From: Amycolatopsis roodepoortensis
Lineage (GTDB): Bacteria; Actinomycetota; Actinomycetes; Mycobacteriales; Pseudonocardiaceae
Reading direction: 5' to 3'
Assembly: GCF_014873915.1 (NCBI RefSeq)
Contig: NZ_JADBEJ010000008.1
Location: forward strand, 248,001 to 312,000
Length of the DNA stretch: 64,000 nt
Notes under the pieces: model-generated
What the model was told of the DNA's origin: nothing
The model's database searches: none
What the model saw: only the letters and a program-made list of their open reading frames with translations
Position numbers and translations under genes: made by a program
Shown here: piece by piece, positions 45,848 to 54,795 of the stretch
Layout of the letters: the number at the start of each line of letters is the position of its first letter
How positions within the stretch are numbered: position 1 is the first letter of the stretch

Positions 45848-46780
45848 TCACCCTGTGTTTCGAGCCAGCCAGGTGAAGGTCCACCGGTAGAAGGCCTGCG
45901 CGGCGAGGCTGGTGTTGATCGAGTGACCGCTGCCCCGCACGATCTCGTCGGCGCCGCAGTCGCCGCTTCCGCAGACGAGGGTGTCGTGTTCGCCGAGTAC
46001 GTACGCCGTCGGAACCTTCGGCGCCGATCGGTTCGCCGCGCCGGGTCCCACCGAGCGGAGTTCGGCCGACGCCAGCGTGTCCTTGAGGGCTTCTTCGACT
46101 GGAATGATCGCCGGATCGTACGTGCCCGGGTGGTGGAAGGTGCGTGCGCGAGTGCCGGGGACCGTCGTGAAATAGCCGCGGGCCCAAGGCTTTCCGGCGA
46201 ATTTCGGGTCCAGTTCGGCCGGGTGGAACGGCGACGCGGCCTCGGCCCGTGCGCCCGGCCGGTCACGGGGGATACCGCTGACGATCACGGCGTCGACACC
46301 ACCCCGCCCGGCGGCCCGTTCGGCGACGAGCCCACCCATCGAGTGTCCATTGAGGACGATCGTGCGGAATCGCGGGCGCAGCTGCCGGACGACCTGGTGG
46401 ACGGCCTCGCCGCCGGCTTCGAAGTCGAGGGTTTCCGGATCCGGGCGGCTGCTGCGGCCGTATCCGAGCCGGTCGAGGTTGAGCGTCGCGTAGCCCGCGC
46501 GGGTCGCACTGTCCACATAGGAATAGCGACGTGGCTGGTAGGGCCAGTCCCAGTAGTCGCGGTCGTAGGTCCCGCCGTGCAGCAGGATCTGGAGCGGCGT
46601 GCGCGGGGTGAGTTTCCCCCGGACACAGAATTCGCCGGCGATCGTCTGGCGTTCGCCGTTCACCTGGACCGCGAAGCGTTGTTCGGCGCAGCGGGACGGT
46701 CTTTCCGCAGCGGTCGCCGTCGTGATCCCCGTCAGGGAAAGGAGCGTGGTGAGCAGAGCGGCTTTCGCGATGAATTTCAT
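45848..46780 (-). CDS. Secreted alpha/beta hydrolase
   Basis: A 310-residue protein with a Sec signal (MKFIAKAALLTTLLSLTG, cleavage near TATAAE). The alpha/beta hydrolase fold has LLHGGTYDRDYWD (oxyanion loop), nucleophile elbow NGHSMGG (Ser), and a late acid and His (YVLGEHD, GSGHSINTS). Several cysteines may form disulfides outside the cell. Substrate unknown (ester, lipid or peptide). It stands 64 bases after the response regulator on the same strand. Confidence 0.85.
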   Translation of the reverse strand: MKFIAKAALLTTLLSLTGITTATAAERPSRCAEQRFAVQVNGERQTIAGEFCVRGKLTPRTPLQILLHGGTYDRDYWDWPYQPRRYSYVDSATRAGYATLNLDRLGYGRSSRPDPETLDFEAGGEAVHQVVRQLRPRFRTIVLNGHSMGGLVAERAAGRGGVDAVIVSGIPRDRPGARAEAASPFHPAELDPKFAGKPWARGYFTTVPGTRARTFHHPGTYDPAIIPVEEALKDTLASAELRSVGPGAANRSAPKVPTAYVLGEHDTLVCGSGDCGADEIVRGSGHSINTSLAAQAFYRWTFTWLARNTG

Positions 46781-46844
46781 GGCGAAAGCGTCGCTCCCGG
46801 GCGGGGGTCGCGTCGTCGTGCCGGTGTGGGGATCGGCGGCTACG

Positions 46845-47504
46845 TCAGGCGCGCACCATCCCGCTCTGGTAGGCGAAGACCACCAGCTGGGCCCGGTCGC
46901 GGGCGTGGACCTTGGTCATCGCCCGGCTGACGTGGGTCCGCACGGTCGCCGCGCTGATCACGAACTCCCGCGCGATCTCCTCGTTCGACATCCCCTGTGC
47001 GACGCGAAGGACGACTTCGTGCTCTCGTTCGGTGAACGCCGAGCCGTCGGCGCGGGGCAGCGCCGGTGACGGCCGGGCGGTGAATTCCGCGATCAGGCGC
47101 CTGGTCACGCTCGGGGAGAGGAGCGCGTCTCCCGCCGCCACGACGCGGACCGCCTGGATCAGATCGGCGGGCCTGGTGTGCTTGAGCAGGAAACCACTCG
47201 CTCCGGCTCGCAGCGCGTCGAAGACGTATTCGTCGAGGTCGAACGTCGTCAGCATGAGGACGCGGACACCGGAAAGCCGTTCGTCCGCCATGATCCGGCG
47301 GGTGGCCTCCAGCCCGTCCGTCCCCGGCATCCGGATGTCCATCAGCACGACGTCGGGCACGGTCTCCGCGACGACGGCGACCGCGCTCTCACCGTCGTCC
47401 GCTTCCCCCACCACGGTGATCCCGGCTTCCGCCCGGAGCAGCGCCGCGAACCCGGAGCGCACGAGCAGCTGGTCGTCGGCGAGCACCACCCTGATCACGG
47501 CCAT
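46845..47504 (-). CDS. NarL/LuxR-type response regulator
   Basis: A 219-residue regulator. Receiver domain: ADDQ near residue 10, phosphorylated Asp in VVLMDIRMPG (about 56), Thr in MLTTFD, Lys in FLLKHT. C-terminal LuxR helix-turn-helix: TEREHEVVLRVAQGMSNEEIAREFVISAATVRTHVSRAM. The start overlaps the end of the kinase gene by 10 bases, so the two are co-translated and form a two-component pair. Confidence 0.93.
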   Translation of the reverse strand: MAVIRVVLADDQLLVRSGFAALLRAEAGITVVGEADDGESAVAVVAETVPDVVLMDIRMPGTDGLEATRRIMADERLSGVRVLMLTTFDLDEYVFDALRAGASGFLLKHTRPADLIQAVRVVAAGDALLSPSVTRRLIAEFTARPSPALPRADGSAFTEREHEVVLRVAQGMSNEEIAREFVISAATVRTHVSRAMTKVHARDRAQLVVFAYQSGMVRA

Positions 47505-48559
47505 CGCGCGCTCACCCGGAACCTCCCGTCCTCACGGCCCGCGCTCAGTGTGCCGCCGGTCGCCCTGGCGCGTTCACCCATTCCGCTGATTCCGGCGCCG
47601 GGAACGTCCGGACCCGGCGCGCGGACGTCGTTGATCACGTCAAGCCGAACGCCGCTTTCGTCGGCTCGCACCGTCACTTCGGCGGGCGACCTGCCGTGTT
47701 TCGCGGCGTTCGTGAGGGATTCCTGGAGGATCCGGTACACCGCGCCGCCGATCGGCTGCCCGATCCCGGGAGCGTCGAGGTCCAGCGTGACGGCCAGGCC
47801 CGCCTGGTTCGCCGACACGACCAGCGCGGGAATGTCCGCCACCCCCGGCGCCGGCCGGAGCGGGGCCGAGTCCTCACGCAGCAACCGCACCATCGCGTTC
47901 AGCTCGTCCAGGATCGTGCCGCTGACCGTGCGGACGACACCGAGCGCTTCCTTCGCCACTTCGGGGTGATCGTCGATCACGTGCTCGGCCATCCCCGACT
48001 GGACGTTGATGACCGCCATCGCGTGGCCGACGCTGTCGTGCAGATCCTGGGCGATACGCAGCCGCTCGCCGAGGACGCGATCGCGTTCCGCCCGTTCGGC
48101 GGCCGCGGCCCGCTCGCGCCGTCCTCGGAGCGCGTCGGCCGCGAACACCGCGAAGCCCGCCCAGCCGACGAAGACCAGATCGAGGACGCCCGCCCCGCCG
48201 GTGGCCAAGTTCGCGCCGACGACTATCACCGCCATACCGCCCGCGACGGCGTACGCGAGCCACCGCGGACGAAGGGTTCCGAGCGCGAAAAGCGGCACGA
48301 GACCGGCGAACAACACCGGCCCGTCGGGATAGCCGAACCCCAGGTAGAGCATCAGCGCAAACGCTTCCGTCCCGGCTGCGGCCACCGGGAGCCGCCACGC
48401 GGCGGCGAGCGCGAGACAAGCGAGCACGACGACGGCGAAGCCGAACGCGTCGACCGGGCGTTCCCCGAGGCCGGGCTCCAGGTTCGCCGTGCCGACGACG
48501 AGCAGCGCGCTCACCGCGAGCCAAGCGGCGACGGCTCCGCCCCTGATCAGCCACTTCAC
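47495..48559 (-). CDS. Sensor histidine kinase (NarL-type)
   Basis: A 354-residue kinase. Four or five membrane helices occupy residues about 10-145. The HisKA_3 motif is LRIAQDLHDSVGHAMAVINVQ (His in LHDSVGH), and the ATPase domain has RILQESLTNAAKHG and GISGMGERARATGG. No large sensing domain is present, typical of intramembrane-sensing actinobacterial kinases. Partner of the overlapping response regulator. Confidence 0.92.
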   Translation of the reverse strand: MKWLIRGGAVAAWLAVSALLVVGTANLEPGLGERPVDAFGFAVVVLACLALAAAWRLPVAAAGTEAFALMLYLGFGYPDGPVLFAGLVPLFALGTLRPRWLAYAVAGGMAVIVVGANLATGGAGVLDLVFVGWAGFAVFAADALRGRRERAAAAERAERDRVLGERLRIAQDLHDSVGHAMAVINVQSGMAEHVIDDHPEVAKEALGVVRTVSGTILDELNAMVRLLREDSAPLRPAPGVADIPALVVSANQAGLAVTLDLDAPGIGQPIGGAVYRILQESLTNAAKHGRSPAEVTVRADESGVRLDVINDVRAPGPDVPGAGISGMGERARATGGTLSAGREDGRFRVSARWP

Positions 48560-48619
48560 CCGCTCAGTCTGCCGAAACCGGCCGACGCGCGCGTCCGCCT
48601 CGTGTGGAGCCCGCCTACG

Positions 48620-49462
48620 TCAGATGTGCAGCAGCCGCGCGTCGAGGCCGGCCAGATAGTCGCGGCCGAATTCGCCGTTCTCCAGGTCACGCCACAGCGC
48701 CGTCGGCAGATCCTGGGCGACCTCGGGCGAGCGTGACGCGGCGGCGAGCGCGATCGTCGCGACGGTGTCGACGTCGCCGGTGAGCGCGACGGCGGTGTGG
48801 AGCATCCGGGCCAGTCCTCCGCCGCCGGTCAACACGGTCAGCGCGGCACGCACGCTCATCCAGCCCTGCGGCCCGACCTTGCCCGACCACGGCAGCGCCC
48901 AGCCGCCGTGCCCGACGTCCTCCGGAAGGATCCCGTCGATCCACCTGGCTACCTCGGCGAGCGGACCCACCCGATGGTGGCAGTAGTGCACGGCCAGCGC
49001 GGCAGCCTGCGCCGCGGCGATCCCCGCGGGGGTGTCGTGGGTGATCCTGGCCTGCAGTTTCGCGTGGTAGAGGACGTCGTCGACGGTCGGCAGGAGCCCG
49101 ATCGGCCCGGCGCGCATGGCCGCCCCGCTCTTGTCGCTCTGCGGCTGAAGCCGCCGTAGCAGCTCTTCGCCGTCGCGGACCTCGCTGAGCAGCTGATGGA
49201 AACGCGGCGCGTAGCCGTCGTGCGGATCGCGGTGGTACGCCCGCACGAACTGCTCGGCGAGCAGCAGCGGCGTCCATCGCCGTCCCGACACGAGGACTTC
49301 GGCGATCGCGATCGTCATCTGCGTGTCATCGGTGTAGCGACCCGCCTGGGCACCGGGCTGCGCCACGTAACCGGCCAGCTTGTTGTGCTCGGCCACGAAG
49401 CTCGGGTACGCGTGCTCGAAGGAGCCGCCGTACGCGTCGCCGATGGCCAGTTCGACCAGCAT
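48620..49462 (-). CDS. ADP-ribosylglycohydrolase family protein
   Basis: A 280-residue member of the ADP-ribosylglycohydrolase family, clearly different from the pair at the left end of the window. Motifs: LAIGDAYGGSFE, the metal-binding RYTDDTQMTIAIAE, and the C-terminal LTGDVDTVATIALAAAS (the usual GDxDT). All metal-ligand motifs are present, so it is probably active. Substrate unknown. It stands alone, divergent from the winged-helix gene. Confidence 0.88.
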   Translation of the reverse strand: MLVELAIGDAYGGSFEHAYPSFVAEHNKLAGYVAQPGAQAGRYTDDTQMTIAIAEVLVSGRRWTPLLLAEQFVRAYHRDPHDGYAPRFHQLLSEVRDGEELLRRLQPQSDKSGAAMRAGPIGLLPTVDDVLYHAKLQARITHDTPAGIAAAQAAALAVHYCHHRVGPLAEVARWIDGILPEDVGHGGWALPWSGKVGPQGWMSVRAALTVLTGGGGLARMLHTAVALTGDVDTVATIALAAASRSPEVAQDLPTALWRDLENGEFGRDYLAGLDARLLHI

Positions 49463-49506
49463 CCGGTCATCCTGCCAGGCCGAAGGGCGCCGCCTACCGT
49501 GGAGTC

Positions 49507-50694
49507 ATGGCGACCGACAAGCTGCGCGCGTGGTGGGCACATCGGCAGGGGCTCGACGGAACGCTGCACGGATCGTCGGCGGCCGCGGTGCTGGAGCGGA
49601 CCGGCTGGATGCGGTCGGTCGGCGGATCGGCGCCTTATCTCGGGCTGTTCGCCAGAGCCCGTCTCGATCGCGAGACGGTCGACGCGGACGTCGCGCGGCT
49701 CGCCATCCACGAACTGCCTTCGGCGCGCGGCTGCACTTACCTCCTGCCGTCGGCGGATTTCGAACTCGGCCTGACCGTCGGGGCCGCGGCGCCCGCCGGT
49801 GAACTCGCGGCCGCGGAGAAATACCTCGGCGTCACGCAGGCCGAGATCGAGCAACTGTGCATCGTCGTGGCAGATCTGCTCGACGGCGAACCGCTCGCTC
49901 CGACCGCGATCAAGGACGCCGCCGGATCGGCGGTGCGCAACCTCGGGGAAGCGGGCCGCAAACGCGGTACCACCACGACGTTGCCGCTCGCGCTCGGCCT
50001 GCTCCAAGCCCGCGGCGACATCCGACGGGTGCCGGTCAACGGACGGCTGGACCAGCAGCGCTACGGCTATGTCCGCTGGACGCCGTCCCCGCGCGGCGGA
50101 CTGTCCGATATGGACACCGCGCGAACCGAACTCGCCAAGCGCTACTTCTCGTGGGCTGCTCCGGCGTCGCTCAAGCATTTCCGCTGGTTCTCCGGTTTCA
50201 CCGCGGCCAGTGCGAAGAAGATCGCGGAACAGTTGACACTCGTCCCGCTCGACGGCACCGATCTCTTGATGCCCAAGGAGATCGCCGACGAGTTCGCCGC
50301 GTTCACCGTGCCGTCCCAGCCGTCGTACGCGCTGCTCGCCGGGATCGACGGCATCCACCTGCTGCACCGCGAGATGCGGCGGCTGCTCGCCGACGCCGAC
50401 GTCGAACGGCCGGTACCCGGAGGCCGTGTGGGGGAGACGCTGGGCGGGCAAGCGGATCCGCCGAGTCACGTCATCGTGGACCGAGGCCGCATCGCCGGCC
50501 TTTGGGAGTTCGACACGGAGACGGGCAAGATCGTCCACAAGTTCTTCGGTGACGAGGACGCCGCGCTGCGCGAGACGATCGCGCGGACCGAGGAATTCGT
50601 CCGTGACCAACTGGGCGACGCCCGGAGTTTCAGCTTGGATTCGCCGAAGAGCCGGGCGTCGCGAGTGGCCGATCTCAGGCTTTCGCCTCGTTGA
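49507..50694 (+). CDS. Winged-helix DNA-binding protein (AlkZ/HTH_42-like)
   Basis: A 395-residue protein resembling the HTH_42 family, which includes the DNA glycosylase AlkZ/YcaQ that acts on interstrand crosslinks. Supporting segments: LRAWWAHRQGLDG at the N-terminus, ARGCTYLLPSADF, GDIRRVPVNGRLDQQRYGYVRW and AAPASLKHFRWFSGFT. The AlkZ QxQ-type catalytic motif is not evident, so glycosylase activity is uncertain. Its end overlaps the convergent carboxypeptidase gene by 20 bases. Confidence 0.75.
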   Translation: MATDKLRAWWAHRQGLDGTLHGSSAAAVLERTGWMRSVGGSAPYLGLFARARLDRETVDADVARLAIHELPSARGCTYLLPSADFELGLTVGAAAPAGELAAAEKYLGVTQAEIEQLCIVVADLLDGEPLAPTAIKDAAGSAVRNLGEAGRKRGTTTTLPLALGLLQARGDIRRVPVNGRLDQQRYGYVRWTPSPRGGLSDMDTARTELAKRYFSWAAPASLKHFRWFSGFTAASAKKIAEQLTLVPLDGTDLLMPKEIADEFAAFTVPSQPSYALLAGIDGIHLLHREMRRLLADADVERPVPGGRVGETLGGQADPPSHVIVDRGRIAGLWEFDTETGKIVHKFFGDEDAALRETIARTEEFVRDQLGDARSFSLDSPKSRASRVADLRLSPR

Positions 50695-51952
50695 TCAGGA
50701 TGTCGACCGCCTTGTCGTTGCGGGCGGTCTGCTCCGGGATCACCGAAGCGGGCGGGTAGAAGCCGTCGATCCCGCCGTCCTTCGGATACATCTCGAAGGT
50801 GTAGCTGAGGATCTTGTGCTTGCCCCACAACCAGTCGTTGACGTCGCCGTCGGTGACGTACAGATCGCTGGACTGCTCCGGGGTGTAGCCGTTGGTGGCG
50901 GCCATCTGCTTGCCGACGTCGGCGAAGCGCTTCGCTTCCTCTTCACTCAGGCCGGTGTCGGTGTCGGCCTTCGTGTAGCCGTACGGCCAGAGCACCAGTT
51001 CCGAGAAGGTGTGGAAGTCGATGTGCGTCTTGATCTGCTGCGCGCCACCGACCACGCGGGAGTCGACGAAGTCCGCGACCGCCTTGGTCTCGGGCTCGGA
51101 GAACGCCGACGGGCCGTGGTAGTCCTCGGCGGACGGGCTGTTGCTCGAACCGCCGCAGCAGTTCCACTTGTAGTCCCAGTTGCGGTTCGGGTCGGTGCCG
51201 ATCGCGCTGCTGCCCGGCACGGGCTTCCGCGTCTTGCGCCAGCCCTGGTACTCGCCGCCGGTGATGTCGTACTCGGAGCCGTCCGGGTTGACGTTGGGGA
51301 TCACGTAGATCTCGTGCTCGTCGACCATCTTCTTGATGGCCGCGTCGGTCGCGTAGCCGCTGGTGAACCGCTGCACGATCCGCAGGCACATCTCGGTGGT
51401 GAGGTGTTCGCGTGCGTGCTGGTTGCAGGTGAACAAAACCTCGGGCTCGTTCTCGTCCGTGCCCGCGTTGTCGCTGATCTTCAGCAGGTTCAGCTCGCGG
51501 CCCTCATGGGACTTCCCGACGCTGGACAGCGTCGCGATGTCGCTGTGGTCCTTCGCGGCTTTCTGCAGCTCCGCGGTCGTTTCGGCGTAGGTGTGGTACG
51601 CCTCGTCGCCCGGCGGGAAGTCGCCGGCGACCGCCGCGGTGCCCGCACGGGCGCTCCGCTGTTTCAGCATGCTGTCGAAGTCGCCGAGCGACTTGAGGCC
51701 GAAGCCGTTGGCGCGCAGGGCCGCGGCCTGTCCCGGCGTGGCGACGACGGTGAGCGCGCCGCCGCGCGAGCCCGCGACGTCGACGCCGGTACGGGCGACC
51801 TCGGTGCGTTTGTCCGGCGTGGACGCGCCCTCCACCGAGTACAGCCCTCTCGCCGGGTCGCCGGTCTGGGCGCTCGCGACGGGCGTCGTGACGGCCAGCA
51901 GGGCGAGCCCTGTGGCGGCCAAGGCGCCCCCGATGCGACGGCGTGTGGACAT
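50675..51952 (-). CDS. Secreted M14 family zinc carboxypeptidase
   Basis: A 425-residue exported peptidase. The ATG has GGAGG at six bases and begins a Sec signal (MSTRRRIGGALAATGLALLA, cleavage after SAQ or ASA). A propeptide-like region to about 115 precedes the catalytic domain. Zinc ligands are in CNQHAREHLTTE (HxxE) and IDFHTFSELVLWPYGY; the substrate-binding Arg/Asn region is GTDPNRNWDY and the catalytic Glu is in YTFEMYPKDG. Cleaves C-terminal residues of extracellular peptides. Confidence 0.93.
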   Translation of the reverse strand: MSTRRRIGGALAATGLALLAVTTPVASAQTGDPARGLYSVEGASTPDKRTEVARTGVDVAGSRGGALTVVATPGQAAALRANGFGLKSLGDFDSMLKQRSARAGTAAVAGDFPPGDEAYHTYAETTAELQKAAKDHSDIATLSSVGKSHEGRELNLLKISDNAGTDENEPEVLFTCNQHAREHLTTEMCLRIVQRFTSGYATDAAIKKMVDEHEIYVIPNVNPDGSEYDITGGEYQGWRKTRKPVPGSSAIGTDPNRNWDYKWNCCGGSSNSPSAEDYHGPSAFSEPETKAVADFVDSRVVGGAQQIKTHIDFHTFSELVLWPYGYTKADTDTGLSEEEAKRFADVGKQMAATNGYTPEQSSDLYVTDGDVNDWLWGKHKILSYTFEMYPKDGGIDGFYPPASVIPEQTARNDKAVDILINEAKA

Positions 51953-52047
51953 TTCGCCTCCGAACGATCTGGGGACAAGGTGGGCGTTCACCGTCGCCGA
52001 CGTGAATCATCCACGACAACCCGACGATCGTCGTTCCCAGTTACCGT

Positions 52048-52689
52048 TTACGGCCAGAGGCGTTCGGTGCGCCAGCTTCCGTTCTCGCGCCGGTAGCGGA
52101 GCCGCTTGTGCCGCCGGTCGTGGCTCGCCTGCCAGAACTCCACTTCGGACGGCGTCACCAGATAGCGGGTCCAGGTTTCCGGTGCCACGCCGGGATTCTC
52201 CTCGACCCATCGCTCCGCTTCCGCGGCCGCGCGGTCGAGATCGGCCGGGTCTTCGAGCACCTGGGACTGCCTGCCGATGAACGCCTCCACCTGGGAAGCC
52301 GGCGGCCGGGCGGTGAAATCGGCGGCGGACACCCCGGGATCGGCGGGCGAGACCGGGCCGCGCAGGCGCACCTGACGGCCTCGCCCCGGCCAGAAGAAGG
52401 TCAGCGCGGCGAACGGATTCTTCGCCAGCTGAACACCTTTCGGGCTCTCGGAACTCGTCGCGACCGCCCAGGTGTCCCCGTCGACGTCCTTGAGGATCAC
52501 CACCCGTGCGTCCGGGATGCCCTCGGAGTCCACTGTGGACATAGTGACCGCGTGCGGCGCCAGGACGTGTTCGCCCGCTTCTTCGAGCCATTCCAGGAAA
52601 AGCTCACGCGGGGTCTCCGGTGCGGCCTCGGTGTCGAACTCCGGAAGCTCCTGGGGGAACGACGGCCAGCCGCGCAACGTGCGGTTCAT
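52048..52689 (-). CDS. pdxH: Pyridoxamine 5'-phosphate oxidase
   Basis: A 213-residue FMN enzyme that forms pyridoxal 5'-phosphate. Motifs: PHAVTMSTVDSEGIPDARVVILKDVD, SPKGVQLAKNPFAALTFFW, ASHDRRHKRLRYRRENGSW with the terminal W-x-x-x-RLWP. Its ATG overlaps the TGA of the preceding gene by one base (TGATG), so translation is coupled. Confidence 0.93.
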   Translation of the reverse strand: MNRTLRGWPSFPQELPEFDTEAAPETPRELFLEWLEEAGEHVLAPHAVTMSTVDSEGIPDARVVILKDVDGDTWAVATSSESPKGVQLAKNPFAALTFFWPGRGRQVRLRGPVSPADPGVSAADFTARPPASQVEAFIGRQSQVLEDPADLDRAAAEAERWVEENPGVAPETWTRYLVTPSEVEFWQASHDRRHKRLRYRRENGSWRTERLWP

Positions 52690-53408
52690 CAGTACCCCGG
52701 CGGGCGCTGCGGCGGATAACCCGGCGCGGGCGGCGGATAGTGCGGCGGATGCTGACCCGGCGGCGGACCCTGCGCGGGCGGCGGCCCGACCGGGTACTGC
52801 GGCGGCGGTGGCTGCTGCGGCTGCCAGCCGGGAGGCGGCTGCTGACCGGGCGGCGGCTGAGGCGGACCGGGCGGCATGGGCGGCTGCTGGCCCTGCGACT
52901 GCGCCCACTGCACCTGCTGATAGACCTCGGCGGGCTGCGGGAAACAGAACGTCAGCTTCGCGTTCACCGAACCCTGCACCGCCGCGCCCCACAGCTTCCC
53001 GCCGACGAACGCGTACATCTGCGCCGCGGAAACGTCGACGGCCACCATGCGCGTCTCGCCGCCGAACTGGTTGCCGGACTTCGCCGACGCGGCCTGCGCG
53101 GCGTCCGGGTACACGCGGTCGCCGATCAGCCCGGCGATGACCACCGAAGCGGCCGTCCAGCCGACCGTGCCCATCACGTTCGCGCGCGCGTGCTGCGTCG
53201 CCAGCCTGGTGAAGTCGTACAACGCGGGCGCGGTGACCTCCGGGATCGCCGCGGCGACCACGCAGTAGTTCATCGTCGACATCATCACGGATTCGGTGAA
53301 CAGGCCCACGACGGCCGCGCTCGGGCCGATCTGGACGGTGTTCAGCCTGCCCCCGCTGCGCTGGATACGCTCTGCCACCGCACCCAGGTACTGCTCCTTG
53401 CTGAGCAC
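52689..53408 (-). CDS. Hypothetical protein with long Pro/Gln-rich C-terminus
   Basis: A 239-residue protein. The GTG at 53408 has GGGAGGG upstream. The N-terminal about 150 residues form a globular Ala/Val-rich domain (LSKEQYLGAVAERIQRSGG, NVMGTVGWTAASVVIAGLIGD), and the last about 80 residues are Pro, Gln and Gly repeats (QPPPG type), probably disordered. No named family recognised. Translationally coupled to pdxH. Confidence 0.65.
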   Translation of the reverse strand: MLSKEQYLGAVAERIQRSGGRLNTVQIGPSAAVVGLFTESVMMSTMNYCVVAAAIPEVTAPALYDFTRLATQHARANVMGTVGWTAASVVIAGLIGDRVYPDAAQAASAKSGNQFGGETRMVAVDVSAAQMYAFVGGKLWGAAVQGSVNAKLTFCFPQPAEVYQQVQWAQSQGQQPPMPPGPPQPPPGQQPPPGWQPQQPPPPQYPVGPPPAQGPPPGQHPPHYPPPAPGYPPQRPPGY

Positions 53409-53482
53409 TGACCCTCCCGAAGACTTCCTCGCGCAGCGCCATCGTCGCACGAAAACGGCGATCTGCTTCACTGGACGCCACT

Positions 53483-54007
53483 ATGCGACGTCTTCTGATC
53501 TTGCCGCTCGTCGTGCCGCTGCTGGCGGCCTGCGGGCCGACGGAACAGCCGCCGCCCGCGGCGAGTTCGCCGGCGCCGTCGAAGACCGCGGCGCCCAGCA
53601 TCCCGCCGGCCCCGGAACCCACCGGCAAGGGCCCGTGCCCGTACCTCGGCAACGATTTCGTCTCGGACGCCAACGGGCAGAAGGTCTCCAAGGTCAAGAC
53701 CTCGGCCGATCAGCCGCATCCGACGTGTTTCTTCTATGCGCTGAGCGGGAAACTGCAGCTCACCGTGCGCGTGTACGTCGGCGAACCCGCCGTGGCCAAG
53801 GCGCTGGTGGATCAGGCCGCGCCCATCGACACCTCGAACCCGGCCGACGAACCGGCTGGCTGGAAGGGCGGTTACCAGCCTTCCGGCGAAGGCGCCGTTT
53901 ACGCCGTCGCGAAAGGTGGGAACGCGGTAGTCGTGACCACCAACCAGAAGCAGAGCATCAAAGCACGTACGGTGGCGAAGGAGGCTATCGGTGAGCTGAA
54001 GCTCTAG
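53483..54007 (+). CDS. DUF2020 family lipoprotein
   Basis: A 174-residue lipoprotein. Residues 1-17 are a signal with lipobox LLAAC, then a Pro/Ala-rich linker, then a domain with GPCPYLGNDFVSDANGQKV and HPTCFFYALSGKLQLTVRVYVG matching the actinobacterial DUF2020 lipoproteins. Two further Cys probably form a disulfide. Divergent from the Pro-rich gene. Function unknown. Confidence 0.8.
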   Translation: MRRLLILPLVVPLLAACGPTEQPPPAASSPAPSKTAAPSIPPAPEPTGKGPCPYLGNDFVSDANGQKVSKVKTSADQPHPTCFFYALSGKLQLTVRVYVGEPAVAKALVDQAAPIDTSNPADEPAGWKGGYQPSGEGAVYAVAKGGNAVVVTTNQKQSIKARTVAKEAIGELKL

Positions 54008-54175
54008 GTAGTGGTATCCACACGTCAGAGTGAAGTTGATCTTGTACTACCCTGTGCCGCACGCGCGAGGTTTCGCGGGACCAGCGCGGGCGCCAGATCC
54101 GGCGGAGGCCGCCTTGCGGTGTGGCTCGGCGGCACAAAAGATCATTTCTCCCCATAAGACAAAAGGACAGGTTTC

Positions 54176-54628
54176 GTGGCTGACACCCTCAAGGAAATCT
54201 TGCTCGACTCCAGCCGTCGCCCGGCGGTCGTGAGCGACTTCGAAGGTCTCGTCGACGCCGAGGTCTCGGACAAGGGCGGCGTTTCGGGTGCCGTCGTGAA
54301 GACCGGCTTCGCCGCCGTCAAGAAGATCAAGCCGGGCATCATCCCCGCCGCCGTCGACACCCTGCTCGACGACTTCACCGTGGCCCTCGAGCCGTTCTAC
54401 GGCGACTACAAGGCCAAGGGCGGCAACGACTTCGGTGCCTACCTGGTCAGCCGCAGCGACGAGGCCTCGGACGCGCTCCTGTCGGTCACCGACTCGCGCG
54501 CCGAGAAGAGCAGCCGCGACAGCATCAAGAAGGTCTACTCGAAGCTGCGCCCGAACGGCAAGAAGAACGTCGAGGAGGCCCTTCCCCGCCTCGGCCAGCT
54601 GATCGACAAGCACGCCGCGACCGCGTGA
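54176..54628 (+). CDS. DUF6918 family protein
   Basis: A 150-residue helical protein: KEILLDSSRRPAVVSDFEGLVDAEVSDKGG and a long helical middle with VKKIKPGIIPAAVDTLLDDF. I recognise this as the uncharacterised actinobacterial DUF6918 family. No signal or membrane helix. GTG start with a preceding AAAGGACAGG ribosome site. Followed by a strong terminator. Confidence 0.75.
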   Translation: MADTLKEILLDSSRRPAVVSDFEGLVDAEVSDKGGVSGAVVKTGFAAVKKIKPGIIPAAVDTLLDDFTVALEPFYGDYKAKGGNDFGAYLVSRSDEASDALLSVTDSRAEKSSRDSIKKVYSKLRPNGKKNVEEALPRLGQLIDKHAATA

Positions 54629-54659
54629 CCCGTTCAGCCACGCGCTGAGCCGAACACCC

Positions 54660-54711
54660 GAAGGGGCGCCGTCCGCTCTCGACATCACGTCGAGGGTGAC
54701 GGCGCCCCTTC
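54660..54711 (+). terminator. Hairpin terminator after DUF6918 gene
   Basis: GAAGGGGCGCCGTC at 54660-54673 pairs with GACGGCGCCCCTTC at 54698-54711, followed by GTATTTCTT. Resembles the dnaA terminator stem. Confidence 0.85.
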
Positions 54712-54751
54712 GTATTTCTTACGCCTTGTCAAACTTCGCGTCCAGCGGATA

Positions 54752-54768
54752 TCTTACATCGTGTAAGA
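54752..54768. promoter_or_regulatory. Operator-like palindrome upstream of SnoaL-like gene
   Basis: TCTTACA-TCG-TGTAAGA, perfect 7-bp arms, lies 28 bases before the SnoaL-like start. Palindromes of this TTACA/TGTAA type are typical operators of TetR-family regulators. No such regulator gene is in the window. Confidence 0.55.
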
Positions 54769-54795
54769 GATAGTTCATGCGGCTTGGGGAGCACC

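Noticed and set aside
50675..50694. Overlapping ends of the winged-helix and carboxypeptidase genes as a sign of misannotation
   Set aside because: Both proteins are well supported by motifs to near their C-termini; a 20-base convergent overlap is acceptable.
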